Part shown: positions 32,518 through 43,507 of the stretch, piece after piece | How positions within the stretch are numbered: the first letter of the stretch is position 1 | Layout of the letters: every line of letters starts with the position of its first letter | Assembly: GCF_914767665.1 (NCBI RefSeq) | Contig: NC_059507.1 | Location: 19,036,718 to 19,100,717 of the forward strand | Direction: 5' to 3' | From: Harmonia axyridis | Taxonomy: Eukaryota; Arthropoda; Insecta; Coleoptera; Coccinellidae | Length of the DNA: 64,000 nt | Notes under the pieces: generated by a model | Databases searched by the model: none | Told to the model about the DNA's origin: nothing | What the model saw: the letters and a program-made list of their open reading frames with translations, nothing else | Translations under genes and position numbers: made by a program

Positions 32518-35500
32518 CTATTTCTTCATTTTTTTCTTCATTAAAGCTTTTCTTCGTTTATGTTCTTGTTCTAATCTTTCTTGTTCAATATCCTCCAATT
32601 CACCTATATGACTACTGAATTCTTCTTCTCTCATTTGTTGACAAAATGAAGATTCCATTAAATCCACATCATCATCCATATTAGCGTATTTTGATTTATT
32701 GTAACCAAATATCTCTTGAATATATTTTGAGTAATTTTCTTCTTCTTCTGGACCATCATCAATGAAATCGTCCATTTCAGAGTCATATTCATCATCATCA
32801 TCATCCAATATTCGCCCTGAAAAAAAATTAATTAATTCCATATTTTCATTAATTCTGAAAATGAGGAAATATTTTTCTACGACAGTCTGAAATTAATAAA
32901 TACTGGCAATACACTCTTGGAAGAAAAAATCAGAGCATTTTTATTTTGCATACATTTCCAACACATTCAGCACCTTACTGAGAGCATACATAGGAGTATT
33001 GAAACTCTTCGCAGGTATAGGGAGATTATACTTGATACCCTTATTGCTTTAAAAGTTAATATACAGGGTGGGCAAATTTCGATGTTTTAGCACTACAACT
33101 TTTAAACCAGAGGTGATAGACAAAATCTGATACCCACTTCTCAGTCTCTTTTTCTGAGGAACTATCAAGGGTTGTATTCATTTTTGGCCACCTTCTTTTG
33201 TTTTCGAGTTATAAGCGAAAATTGGAAAAATGGCGATATCGAAAAACATTTATATCTCCGTTGATATTGATAATAGAGCTCTGAAATTAAAACATTGTTT
33301 AGGCCCCTTTTTATTGTAGAATCCAGTGGCGTGCTCATCTTTTAAAACGGGTTTTTTATTACGAAGCTATGACCCTAAGTTATGTTTTTTTAAATGGGAA
33401 CACTAGATTTCTGTGCTATTTTTTGAAAGCTTAATTTTTCCTGATTTCAAAAATATATAACATCGTATGGTTTGTATCAATATAAATAATGGAAAATGGT
33501 CAAAAACTTTTCTCACCTAAGTGTCTCAATATTTATATGGTTTCAAATGTTGATGAGAACAGAAAAATTTAGCATCGTATCATTGCCACAGTCTCCTTCT
33601 ATTAGTTTCTTCATTTCTATGCTTTTTACTCAATTTCTCACAGAATAATGGACTGCTGTCATAGAGATTCGAGCTTTGACTGCCAAATCATCAATTTATA
33701 TCATTTGAAATCAAATCAGCGCAACGAGTATCATTGTTCCGAAATCTTGTATATTTTTCTATTTCAAAATGAATTATGGAAGTAACGAAAAGTTCAATAT
33801 GCTCGAATGTTACATTAGGTGCAATTATAATGAGGATGCAGCATCACAAGAATATTTGAATAGTTTTCCAGAAAGAAGTCGACCGCACAAGTCAATATTT
33901 GGACGACTCAAAAACAATTTGATTGAACATGGAAGTTTCACAAAAAAAAAAAAAAAAAATATAATATACATGATGAGGAAAATAGTGTATTAAGTGTAAT
34001 CGGTACTGTATCCGGAAACCCTAATATTTCGAGTCGTCAAATAGAAGAAGAAACTGGTATAGCTAGAAAGCGAGCTCTGAATATTTGAAAAAAAAATAAA
34101 TTTCGACCCTATACCTATAGGAAACAACCTCCTCTACTGCCTAGGGATCCTGCCTGCCGATTAGAATATTGCCATTGGTATTTGGAAAAACTAAAAGACG
34201 CGTCGTTTTATGAAAAAGTTATATGGTCGGATGAAGTGCACATAAGTAGCGCTGGGATATTCAACAGACACAATGAACATTACTGGTCAGACATTAATTC
34301 GCACATTACTTGTTCCTCATCAGGGTAGATTGGGGTTTAATGTTTGGTGTGCTACTTCAAAAAATCGTGTTGACCTATTGCATTTATGATGGAAATTTAA
34401 ATAGTCAACACTATGAAGAAATAATTGATCAGCACATTGTTGATGGATATTTGGACAATTTACCTCTTATCGAAAGAGGAAATATTTTTTTTCAACAAGA
34501 TGGTGCCCCGCCTCACAACAGTAGAAATAAAGGTGAATTATTAACAAACAACTTCGGAAATAAATGGATAGGAAACAGAGGGCTCATAAGATGGCCGACT
34601 CGTTCACCTGATTTCTCACCAATAGATTTTTTTCCTGGGGACATATCAAGGACAAACTTTATAAAAATAGATATGAAAACATAGATGAACTCAGAGAAAA
34701 TTTCCTAGTATGCTTGAACACAGTTTCAAATATTCATCTATTGAATTTGGTGCGAAGTATCGAGAAGAGGTGTCGACTGTGCATTGCTGCGGATGGTCAA
34801 CGATTTGAGCATCTTCTCTAAAAACTTTATACTCGTTCAAAGTTATTACTGCTCAATTGTTATCACTATTAGGTTAAATATTATTTCTTGTTTGTTTCTT
34901 TCCTAATTAAATTGTTGATTTTAATCATATATGCGTTTATGTCATATGCTATTTGAAATTGATTGTGCGTATTCATTCTAGAGACCTATAGAAATAATTT
35001 TTCAATGCTATTTCAATTCTATCTCGATTGAAACAGTCGATCATGTGGATCTTCTCGTTATTTCCGAAACAATTTTGGAATAAAAAATTTATAAAATATA
35101 TCTAGATCCGAATTTTGTCGAAATTAATAAAAATCATATAAATAATCAGATTGACGGAAGGATACTGCTCTTGTTATAAGAAACTCTATCTTTCTGTGCT
35201 CATCAACATTTGTAACCATAGAAATATTGAGAATCCTAGATGGAAAAAAGTTTTTATCATTTTTTATTGATACAAACCCTACGTTGTTATATATTTTTGA
35301 AATCCCGAAAAATTAAGCTTTCAAAAAAAGCACAGAAATCTAGTGTTCCTATTTAAAAAAACATAACTTTGGGTCATAGCTTCGTAATTAAAAACCCTTT
35401 TGGAAATACGAGCACGCCACTGGATTCTACGTAAAAAAGTGCCTGTATAATGTTTTAATTTCAGAGCTCTATCATCAATATCAACGGAGATATAAATGTT

Positions 35501-38500
35501 TTTCGATATCGCCATTTTTCCAATTTTCGCTTATAACTCGAAAACAAAAGAAGGTTACCAAAAATGAATACAACCCTTGATAGTTTCTCAGAAAAAGAGA
35601 CCGAGAAGTGGGTATCAGATTTCGTCTATCACCTCTGGTTTAAAAGTTGTAGTGCTAAAACATCGAAATTTGCCCACCCTGTACAGGTAAATGAGTGTTA
35701 TTAAAAATATTCTTTTTTTGTTACTCTTTTTCCAATTATTACTTTTTGTTCTAAAAAAACGTATTTTATTATCAATATTTGCTATCTTCCCATTCAAAGG
35801 CACTTAACACCTACAACATTTTTAAGAATATGAAAATGTAAATGTTTGTTTTTTTTTTCCCAGGAGTGTAGTTGAAAAAAATCAACTTACTTTTTTTAAT
35901 TTGAATTTTATTGGAAGAAGGCCTCCTTATATCTGTTGGTGGAAATTGTTTAGGTCTCAGATCATTAGGTGGAAATTGTTTAGGTCTCAGATCATTAGGT
36001 GGAATTTGTTTAGGTCTCAGATCATTAGGTGGGAACTGTTTTGCCTTAAGCATTTCCTTTCGAAGTATTTCTTGATTCCTATTTCCATCTAATGCTTTTT
36101 TTTCGTTTGTTATTTTATTGCTTAAGCTGCTATTTTTATTATCCCTTTTAAGATCGTTATTAGATTTACCATTTCTGATACATCCATTTGTATTGCTTTT
36201 AGCTACTTTTCCTAACAAACTTTGTGCATTGTTTGATGCTAGTTTTCCTGAATCTTTGGTACTAGAAGCAATACTCTTCGTATCCACTGAAGAGCTTTTT
36301 GACAATCCATTTATTTTTCCAGCAGATGGATGTTTAAGACCCCAATCAATCTTTTTTCTAACTTCAGGTTCTGGATTCTTTGGTGAATTCTTATCTGATT
36401 TACTAGAACCTTTAGTTAGTGCTGCTGCCAATTTTGACTGAGTAGGTATTTTTTCTGATTTAGGTTTACTTGAATCTTCTTTATGCCCTTTTTCTTTATC
36501 ATGGCTTGATCCTGAAATTTTATTTTCTTTTTTCCTACTTTGCCATTCCTTCATTTTTTCCATTTCTCTTTGCTGTTTTTTGGTTAAGGGGTTTTCCACT
36601 TCTTTTGCTTTTTTTTCAAAAACAACTGGTTCAAATTGTTTTTTTTCAGCTAATTTGAGGAGATCTGAAATTGAGAGATATGATTATATGGGATATAATT
36701 TATTTTCTAGGAGAATATCTAAATCTTAATAAACATTAAATAGGAAGTGTCGACACCCTATGCATCTTGGAAATATCAATTAAAAACACTCACCATTGAA
36801 ATTCATTGGAGGAGGCATTTTGGGCCTAACTTTATCAGTCTTTAATTTTTTAGCCTCAGGTTTCTCCTCAACTATTTTAGAGGAAAGACTATCATCTGGA
36901 GAAGAATTCTCTTCCTTATGTTTCCTCTTTCTTTTGTGTGGCATAAGAGCTTCTTCTTTTTCTTTTTCTAAAGCAGCTCGTACTCTATCTTTAGTTGAGT
37001 TTAGATTAGTATTGACCTTTTTCTTGTCTGGCAAGAACTTGGATGGTTCTTCTGGCATTTTATTGTATTTGTCCATCATTTTGCTGTAAAATGCAGCCGC
37101 TTCTTGAGAAACATATCCGTAATCATCTTCATCTGGTTGTGCAGGCCCTACTAAAGTGATGGCAGTATTGTCAGAGTCTACAGCATCTTGAATAACAGAT
37201 TGATTTGCTGATTTGGTCCGTTTCAACATCACATTAACACGTTTAACAGCTTTTTTATCCTGAAAAAGTATAATATATAACTTGACAACCAAATAAATGT
37301 TCAATTTTGTTATCCCAACTCCTGACAATAAATTTCTGAAGAAAGCTAAATAATAGATAACTTTAGAGAACTAGAACATATCATGGTGCTATACTTGTGC
37401 ATATACAATAGTACAATACCAAACGAATGGCACAATGCTATTGCAATACTACTCCACAATAAAGGTAGAAAATAACAGACCGATAAGCTTTCTGAGCCAC
37501 CTCTATAAACTGTTTACAAAAATAACAACAATGAGACTTGAAAAAAACTTGAATCCCTCCTGTTCAACATACTAAATTTGGAACAAACCACCATTCTCAA
37601 AGCATAAAAACATTTATTGAAAAGAGCATCGAATACAATAGGCCACTAGTCCTTTCTTTTGTAGACTTTCAGAAGGCATTTGATATGGTGGAGCTGAATG
37701 CGGTCCTCAGGAATGCCGGGTTGTTTACTCAAAGCTGATTTACAATACCTACAAAAATGGTGAAACTTCTTGAAAGTACCAAATGTATGAACGAATTAAT
37801 GTTTGAAAAGGAGGGTGTTTGATCAATTAATGTTGCTGGTCATGACCTACAGAGCTGAAACCTTAACACTAACTGCAGCAAGTGCTAAGAAACTTATGGT
37901 AACACAGAGCAAGATGGAAAGGTCCATGCTCGGGGTGTCATTCCAGGATCGTAGAGGTAATGAGAACTTACAATGAAGAATGGATGTCACAGTGTAGTTG
38001 TGCAAATAACAAACTCAAGTGGAAGTTGGCTGAACATGTGGCACGAATAACCGATGGGTGATGGACGAAAAGGCTGCTCGAGTGGAAACCGCACTTGGAA
38101 AAAAGAAGTAGGGGAAGATCCCCTACACGTTGGACAGATGATCCAAAGAGGTGTGGAGGCAACTAGAATAGGATATAAAGAGCTCAAGACAGAAAGTAAT
38201 GTGCAGAAATGGGGAGGCTTATGTGCAGTGGACAGAGCTGAATGATGATGATAAATTAACTTTGGAAAGGTAAAAAACAATGAGTATCCAGAATACCAGC
38301 AGAGCAATCAGTACTAGACAACTAACAGAGCCAATGGAATGACTACGAAAAATAGAAGTAAAGGCATCAGATATCTCACAATGAAAACCAATATGTACAA
38401 ATATAAACACTTACCTTTGATCTTAATGCTAATAATTCCTCTTTCTTTCTTTGAGCTTCAATCCGTTTTTGCTTCTCTTCCTCCTCTTTCTTTTCTAGAA

Positions 38501-38808
38501 ATTTTTTTACATTAACAGATATACGAGCTTTATCTCTTTGTTCCTTCTTTGGAGGAGCAAATTTTGTGCTATAATATTTGATTGGCTGAAAATTGAAAAA
38601 TAATTAAACATATGCAGAAAGCAAGGAAATTTCATTAAACACAAATTGAATATTAGTGGAAATAAGATAAACATAATGTTGAATTCCTCTCATTTTTATG
38701 GAGTTCCCATAAAATAAATCTAAATACGATATCAGTTTCAATTATACATACCTCTTTTCGAATATCTTTATTTTTCTGGGCATTGTATAATACTTTCCCA
38801 AAATCCAT
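32518..38808 (-). CDS. SPT2 homologue (histone H3-H4 chaperone), five exons
   Basis: Exons, in transcript order: 38808-38752, 38585-38415, 37259-36794, 36664-35891 and 32816-32518. All junctions are GT-AG and phases match, giving 588 residues. SPT2 (SPTY2D1 in vertebrates) binds histone H3-H4 and acts in transcription-coupled chromatin and rDNA transcription. Supporting features are the conserved N-terminus MDFGKVLYNAQ, the KK-rich coiled coil of exon 2, low-complexity K/S-rich middle exons, and the C-terminal SPT2 domain (EYDSEMDDFIDDGPEEEENY, then IQEIFGYNKSKY and a KRRKALMKKKMKK tail). Exon 4 contains a tandem ten-residue repeat. Intron 4 (3.07 kb) holds a mariner-type element and intron 2 a LINE scrap. 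It is head to head with sec6. Confidence 0.9.
33064..35681 (+). mobile_element. Mariner-superfamily element with about 500-bp TIRs, 2618 bp
   Basis: The element begins CAGGGTGGGCAAATTTCG and ends with the reverse complement, flanked by TA on both sides (33062-33063 and 35682-35683). The inverted repeats run about 500 bp inward (to about 33570 and from about 35190) with scattered mismatches. The interior holds a broken transposase. It lies in intron 4 of Spt2, in the opposite transcriptional direction. Confidence 0.88.
33769..34820 (+). pseudogene. Mariner-type transposase (DUF4817-like N-terminus), broken
   Basis: Piece 1 (33769-33950) has a helix-turn-helix-like start (CYIRCNYNEDAASQEYLNSF, RSRPHKSIFGRLKN) and ends in a run of A. 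Piece 2 (33975-34320) has SVIGTVSGNPNISSRQIEEE, RLEYCHWYLEK and the first catalytic Asp context VIWSDEVH, with one TGA at about 34088. Piece 3 (34310-34684) has NIFFQQDGAPPHNS (second Asp) and WPTRSPDFSPIDFF (third Asp). Frames are 1, 0, 2, so at least two indels and one stop. The family is the insect DDE_3/DUF4817 mariner-like group, from recall of its motifs. Confidence 0.75.
35938..36042 (-). repeat. 30-bp tandem repeat coding a decapeptide in Spt2
   Basis: Within exon 4 a 30-bp unit is repeated about 3.5 times and encodes PPNDLRPKQ(F/I), with the last unit changed to PPTDIRR. DNA copies are nearly identical, so the array is young or homogenised. It sits just before the C-terminal SPT2 domain. 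Confidence 0.85.
37440..38252 (+). pseudogene. RTE-type LINE reverse transcriptase scrap
   Basis: The plus strand reads, in shifting frames, NDRPISFLSHLYKLFTKI, KSIEYNRPL, a palm-like VDFQKAFDMVELNAVL, then after a large deletion MTYRAETLTLTAASAKKLMV and ERSMLGVSFQDR. It ends in GEAYVQWTE and a TGATGATGATAAA tail. The pattern matches the C-terminal end of RTE/BovB-like elements common in insects. It lies in intron 2 of Spt2, antisense to the gene. The YADD box is deleted. Confidence 0.65.
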
Positions 38809-38946
38809 CGTTTTCTAAATCACTAAACTTTCGCAAATGAATGAAATGAGAACACTAGATTCCAACAACCTCAGAAATAAATTCATCAATGAATTTTCTC
38901 GACCCAAATAGTGACACTACTAATACTAACACAAGTGACGTTCAAC

Positions 38947-38972
38947 CATAGACCTAATATATAAGGTCTATG
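38947..38972. mobile_element. Miniature palindromic insertion, 26 bp, 8-bp TSD
   Basis: CATAGACCT ... AGGTCTATG, a near-perfect palindrome with only an AT-rich core of about 8 bp. CGTTCAAC precedes it (38939-38946) and follows it (38973-38980). It sits about 130 bp upstream of the Spt2 start codon, in the promoter region between Spt2 and sec6. Confidence 0.75.
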
Positions 38973-39339
38973 CGTTCAACCCTAAAATAATTCAATTGTC
39001 AAATGTCAAACTCAAACTAATGGTGGGTTTATGGTGGATTTATGCACCAGTCCTAAGAACTAAGACTAAACCTAAAAACTAAGAATTGAACACTAACAAA
39101 TCAATGAGGGGGTTTTTGCACGTTTCCTAAGAACTAACACTAGCAGGCCAACTGTTATATTTCTGTGTTGTTAACTAAGGGCTCAGGTAAAATATAAAAG
39201 TGCGCGTGCGCCGTATAGAATTTCAATATTAACGAGTATATAAAAAAAGCAGGGCAATTCTTGCCATAGAGTAAGTATATACATACTTGTTCTATGATTC
39301 TTGCAGCGGAATGCGGACCACACAGAAATATGTATCTAA

Positions 39340-40326
39340 TAGGGATGTGTGGTTCGTTCAATTTCGACGACCCGGGTCGAACCAGATCAATAGCTCTGAC
39401 GACCCGGTTCAAAAGACCCGTTCAATTGACCCGTTCAATTGACCCAATGGTTCTTTTCAGCTCACTAGCTCAGATCGAACCATGCACGATTTGCGCATGA
39501 TTCAAAGATCCGTAGATCTGGTTCTTTCGTTCCTTCTTTTCTTTACCTGGTCAAGTTAAGGTTAAGAATGTTTTTGTTAAGTTAAGATCACCTTTGTATT
39601 TGTGGATCGGTATGTTTTCAATAGGATCGAGAATTCGTGATAATGATATATTCGAGACATGATAATAAACATAAAGGAGATAATCCATTATCAAGAAGTT
39701 ATAAGTTACCGAATTGGCCGAATATAATGAATTGAGTTAATTGAGTTGAGATCTGATCCATGTAATGATTATGAAAAAATTTCATAAACCAATTTATGTC
39801 TCGTTCAAATTGAATGATTGCGGACTATTCGAGGTTTTAGCTACTAATAAATCATGAATGTATAGTTTTAACTAAACCTACATTCATGTTTCTGAAAAAT
39901 TTTTATCGAAAAATAATAAACAATATACATTAACACATTTTCAAGATATCATAATTGGTAATAATCATGAGAGGGAGCCATTACAGACAGTTACTATCTA
40001 TCATTTTTGTTCAAAACCGGGTGCCCACTGCCGAGCCGATGATTCATCTGCGAAATTGATGTATTTTATTACTACCAGATGTTTCTTTGCGGTCAACCCA
40101 TCCGAAATAGTCTACCTAGACTAGAATAACGAACCATTCCATGGATCTTTCGATCTTTGGGACCTAAAAGATCCACAGATTGAATGAACTGAACGTGAAA
40201 GTTTGACTCATCCGGTATGGATCGGTTCGAACGAACGAATCATTTTCAGCGAGACGACCCGATCGAACCATTCGTTTTGAAGACCCGGGTCTTTTGATCC
40301 GTTCGTTCGTGAACGACACATCCCTA
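39340..40326 (+). mobile_element. hAT-like MITE, 987 bp, copy 1
   Basis: It begins TAGGGATGTGTGGTTCG and ends CGACACATCCCTA, with GTATCTAA at 39332-39339 and 40327-40334 as an 8-bp target duplication. GACCCGGGTC palindromes and TTCGTTCG/CGAACGAA clusters lie near both ends. No coding frame. An inverted copy lies at 45898-46871. The length differs by 13 bp because GACCCGTTCAATT is duplicated here (about 39414-39440). Confidence 0.88.
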
Positions 40327-40520
40327 GTATCTAACTGCTAAGTACACTTCATACGCCTGCAGCTGATTATGACAATGACAATACAATAAGATAATCGCCA
40401 AAGATTATAATCGCAATTGCCATTCGCCCGATTCTCCAGTCCAGAGTCTAGGTTGTAGAAGGAAGTCAAACCAGCTACTAATTTATTATTTTTTTTAAGT
40501 CTATCATTCAAGAAGGGGTT

Positions 40521-40526
40521 ATGTAA
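40521..40526 (+). promoter_or_regulatory. Minimal start-stop uORF (ATGTAA) before sec6
   Basis: ATG is followed at once by TAA, 18 bp before the sec6 ATG. Start-stop elements are known from other systems to stall initiation and lower downstream translation. Whether the transcript includes it is not shown; TTTTTTTAAG at about 40490-40500 could also be a splice acceptor upstream. Confidence 0.4.
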
Positions 40527-40543
40527 AAAACTAAGATTTTCCT

Positions 40544-42787
40544 ATGGCTTCACTTAATATGAAAGGTATCGAAGCCGAAGCGAGGGAGTCAGCGAAGAAA
40601 CATGTTTCAACTATTATAAAGAAACATGGCAAACTTGAGAAGGTAGATCAAATTAGAAGAAAAATTATTCGTCAGAAGGGATCTGTAGAAGCGCAATTAA
40701 AATCAACTATTCAGCAACAACTTGATGGAGTTCACGTTGGACTGGAAAAATTGAAGGATGCTCAAGTAGAAGTAGCTGAAATTGATAGAGATTTGTGCAA
40801 AATGTCCGAACTCTTCAATAAAATTCCTAAACTGTACCCAAAATTAAGTATGGTTAGGGATGAAAATATGAAACACTCGCAATATGCAACTGCTAGAGAA
40901 AATTTAAAGCATATTTTCACTGTACCTGAGAGTGTAGAAAAAACTAAACAGTGGATAAATGAAGGAAAATTATTGCATACTCACCAGTGTTTGAGAGATC
41001 TTGAGAATTCTCGTGATGATTTACTTTTTGAGCTGCATAAACTGCCTAATCAATCTCCTCATGATAAATCGATGCTGAAAGCTTATTTTTCCGAAGTTGA
41101 GGAGTTATCAATGTTACTTGAAAAACAGTTACGTCTTGTATTATCAAGAACATTAAATACTGTACGTAAAGAACCAACAATTATAGTAACCGCATTGAGA
41201 ATAATTGAAAGAGAAGAAAAGGCAGATGAAGAAGCATTGAAACAAGAGAAACAATCAGGATTTATAGCTCCTGGTCGCCCTAAGAGATTGAAGAAAATGG
41301 CTTTTGAAGTATTAGAACATTCCATTGAAACAAGAATTGAAGGTACTCAAGTTGATGAAAGATCAGATAATAAAAATTGGTTAATTACTCATTTGGAATT
41401 GATTCGACAACTTATTCTTGAAGATCTGAGGGTGGTAAAAACTCTTTGTGTTCCATGTTTTCCTCCTAGGTATAATATAATTCAAGAATACATCAGAATG
41501 TATCATCATTGTTTATCTGCACATTTACAAGAAATCATTCAAAATGGTCTTGAAGGAAATGAATATGTTACTGTTCTTTCTTGGGTACATAAAACATACT
41601 TTTCTGATGAGCTTCTTAGTCATCCAGATTTAATACAGTTCACATCAAAACTTGAGAAAGAAAGTCCTTTGCTTCCAGAAGAAGTTCTAAATCAACTTCA
41701 AAATGAATATCTGGCCAATATGGAGAAGAATTATGCTGAATGGATGAAAAATACTTTGAACTCGGAAAAACATGAATGGTTTTCATCTATAGAACCACAA
41801 GTATCTCATACGTGTGGAACTGGGCCCATTATAATTTTCCAAATGATTGATCAAAACCTACAAGTGACGAAAACTGTGAGTGATCAACTTACCTTTGAAG
41901 CATTAAAATGTGGTATCGATCATGTTGTACATTATGGAGGTTCTTATAAAGATGAAGTACTTGAATTCAAAAATATATACTTCAATGATAGAAAACAAGT
42001 ACCGTTCTTCACACATCACATGGTCACTATTGTTAATAATTGTCTTCAACTTGCTGATTTGAGTACTCAATTAGAGATGCAATATCTTAAAAGCTTAACA
42101 CAGATTGAAGAAGAATGTAAGGATATTGCACGAGAAAAATTCAAAAAATTGAGAACAGTGTTTTTAGAACTACGAAATTTGTCAGGCATATATTTATTGG
42201 AAGAATTATTTTTTGATTTGGAAAAATATTTCTCTGATTTATTCACTTCAAACTGGCTTGGGTCATCAGTATCTGTAGATACAATTTGTATAACAACAGA
42301 AGACTATTTTCAAGATTATAATGGTCTTGCACAGAAAAATTTTGATTATGTTGTTTATCAAGTGAGGAGAAGATATGTTGAAAAATACTTGACTTCCTTC
42401 TTGAGTAAAAGAATATCCTTCAAAACTTATCAGGAATGTAATACTGCTGCTCGTCAAGTTTCAAAAGAAGTTGACAGATTAAAGAACTTATTAAATAGTT
42501 TATGTACAGATATAAGCGGTACTGACCCATTTGAAGCTATTGCAGTATTGGTTGAAGTTTTGAAAAGTGATGATGACATGTTATCCTTTGAACTCCATAG
42601 AGTCGTAGAAAAATATCCTGATATCAGTGATGACCAATTGTTGAGATTGATGCATTTGAGGGGGGATTTAAATTGGTCTGATGTCAAAGATAAAGTGGCA
42701 CACTTAATTAGGCCTAAGAACTATTTACCTCCAAGCGTATTTAAAGGCTTAGTTTTTTCAAAGGGTGTGAATTTATTTAACAATTGA
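40544..42787 (+). CDS. Sec6: Exocyst complex component 3 (Sec6)
   Basis: An uninterrupted 747-residue frame, in line with Sec6/EXOC3 (about 740-755). Sec6 is a subunit of the octameric exocyst that tethers secretory vesicles to the plasma membrane and binds SNARE proteins. An N-terminal coiled-coil segment (about residues 15-120; EKVDQIRRKIIRQKGSVEAQ) and the following alpha-helical CATCHR-type bundle show no damage. Start chosen at MASLNMKGIEAEARESAKKH, the first ATG in frame, 18 bp after an ATGTAA. AATAAA lies at about 42921. A single coding exon is seen. The gene is flanked by two inverted copies of one MITE. Naming is by recognition of the protein. Confidence 0.93.
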   Translation: MASLNMKGIEAEARESAKKHVSTIIKKHGKLEKVDQIRRKIIRQKGSVEAQLKSTIQQQLDGVHVGLEKLKDAQVEVAEIDRDLCKMSELFNKIPKLYPKLSMVRDENMKHSQYATARENLKHIFTVPESVEKTKQWINEGKLLHTHQCLRDLENSRDDLLFELHKLPNQSPHDKSMLKAYFSEVEELSMLLEKQLRLVLSRTLNTVRKEPTIIVTALRIIEREEKADEEALKQEKQSGFIAPGRPKRLKKMAFEVLEHSIETRIEGTQVDERSDNKNWLITHLELIRQLILEDLRVVKTLCVPCFPPRYNIIQEYIRMYHHCLSAHLQEIIQNGLEGNEYVTVLSWVHKTYFSDELLSHPDLIQFTSKLEKESPLLPEEVLNQLQNEYLANMEKNYAEWMKNTLNSEKHEWFSSIEPQVSHTCGTGPIIIFQMIDQNLQVTKTVSDQLTFEALKCGIDHVVHYGGSYKDEVLEFKNIYFNDRKQVPFFTHHMVTIVNNCLQLADLSTQLEMQYLKSLTQIEEECKDIAREKFKKLRTVFLELRNLSGIYLLEELFFDLEKYFSDLFTSNWLGSSVSVDTICITTEDYFQDYNGLAQKNFDYVVYQVRRRYVEKYLTSFLSKRISFKTYQECNTAARQVSKEVDRLKNLLNSLCTDISGTDPFEAIAVLVEVLKSDDDMLSFELHRVVEKYPDISDDQLLRLMHLRGDLNWSDVKDKVAHLIRPKNYLPPSVFKGLVFSKGVNLFNN

Positions 42788-42789
42788 TT

Positions 42790-43500
42790 CTATAATTTGA
42801 ATGCACTCAACATTCTTAAGGATAATGTAACATTGTAGGAATGTATAGTATGAGTATCGCAACTTCAACAGTATTTGAAATTTTTCTGTAAATACTACTA
42901 CTTTCTGAGTACTACAGTCAATAAAAGTTTGAAGGGAAGAATAACCCTAATTGTAATTAACTGAAGTTTTTTGAAATCTTTGAAAATTCGATTAATACCA
43001 GATATATTAATTGAACCAAGATGAATATTATAATATTAATTATATTTTTATTGAATAAAAATGTATTCTATTTCTTTTGACTGAATTGTTTTCACTTTCT
43101 CATAATTGTTTATTTGAAACTTGAAATGGTAAATGGACCTCTAATCAAAAAGTTGCCGGAGCTTGGTAAAATTTTTATCATTATATTTATTACTGTTTCC
43201 ACAACATTTGGAGGTGGCAGGGTTTTTCTGTTGATGAAAACTCGTTATTCTCCATCAGTATTATTGCTCTCAAAAATTTTGATGGTGGCAGGATTCATAG
43301 AAAAATTTTGATGAATTCATCAACCATGAAATTTTTTGTCTTTTATTACCTATATTCCCTCAGGATTGCTCTCACAAAATTTGGTGATGGAGAACAGAAT
43401 ACATTAATTCTCACCGATCCTTGGCCAATCGAAAGCGATGTGTAACCGAGTATGATCGTGCACAGTCGTGAAACGGTCGGCTCGTTTCTGGCGCGATTTC
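42790..43500. other. Sec6 3' UTR and spacer
   Basis: A poly(A) signal near 42921 and AT-rich sequence; nothing else recognised. Confidence 0.4.
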
Positions 43501-43507
43501 GACTAGG

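Noticed and set aside
37987..38410. Overlapping minus-strand ORFs in Spt2 intron 2
   Set aside because: They are antisense to the RTE-like scrap and lie within the intron between two well-supported exons.
39294..39500. ORFs across the left end of the hAT-like MITE
   Set aside because: They cross the element border and are not preserved in the inverted copy's flanks.
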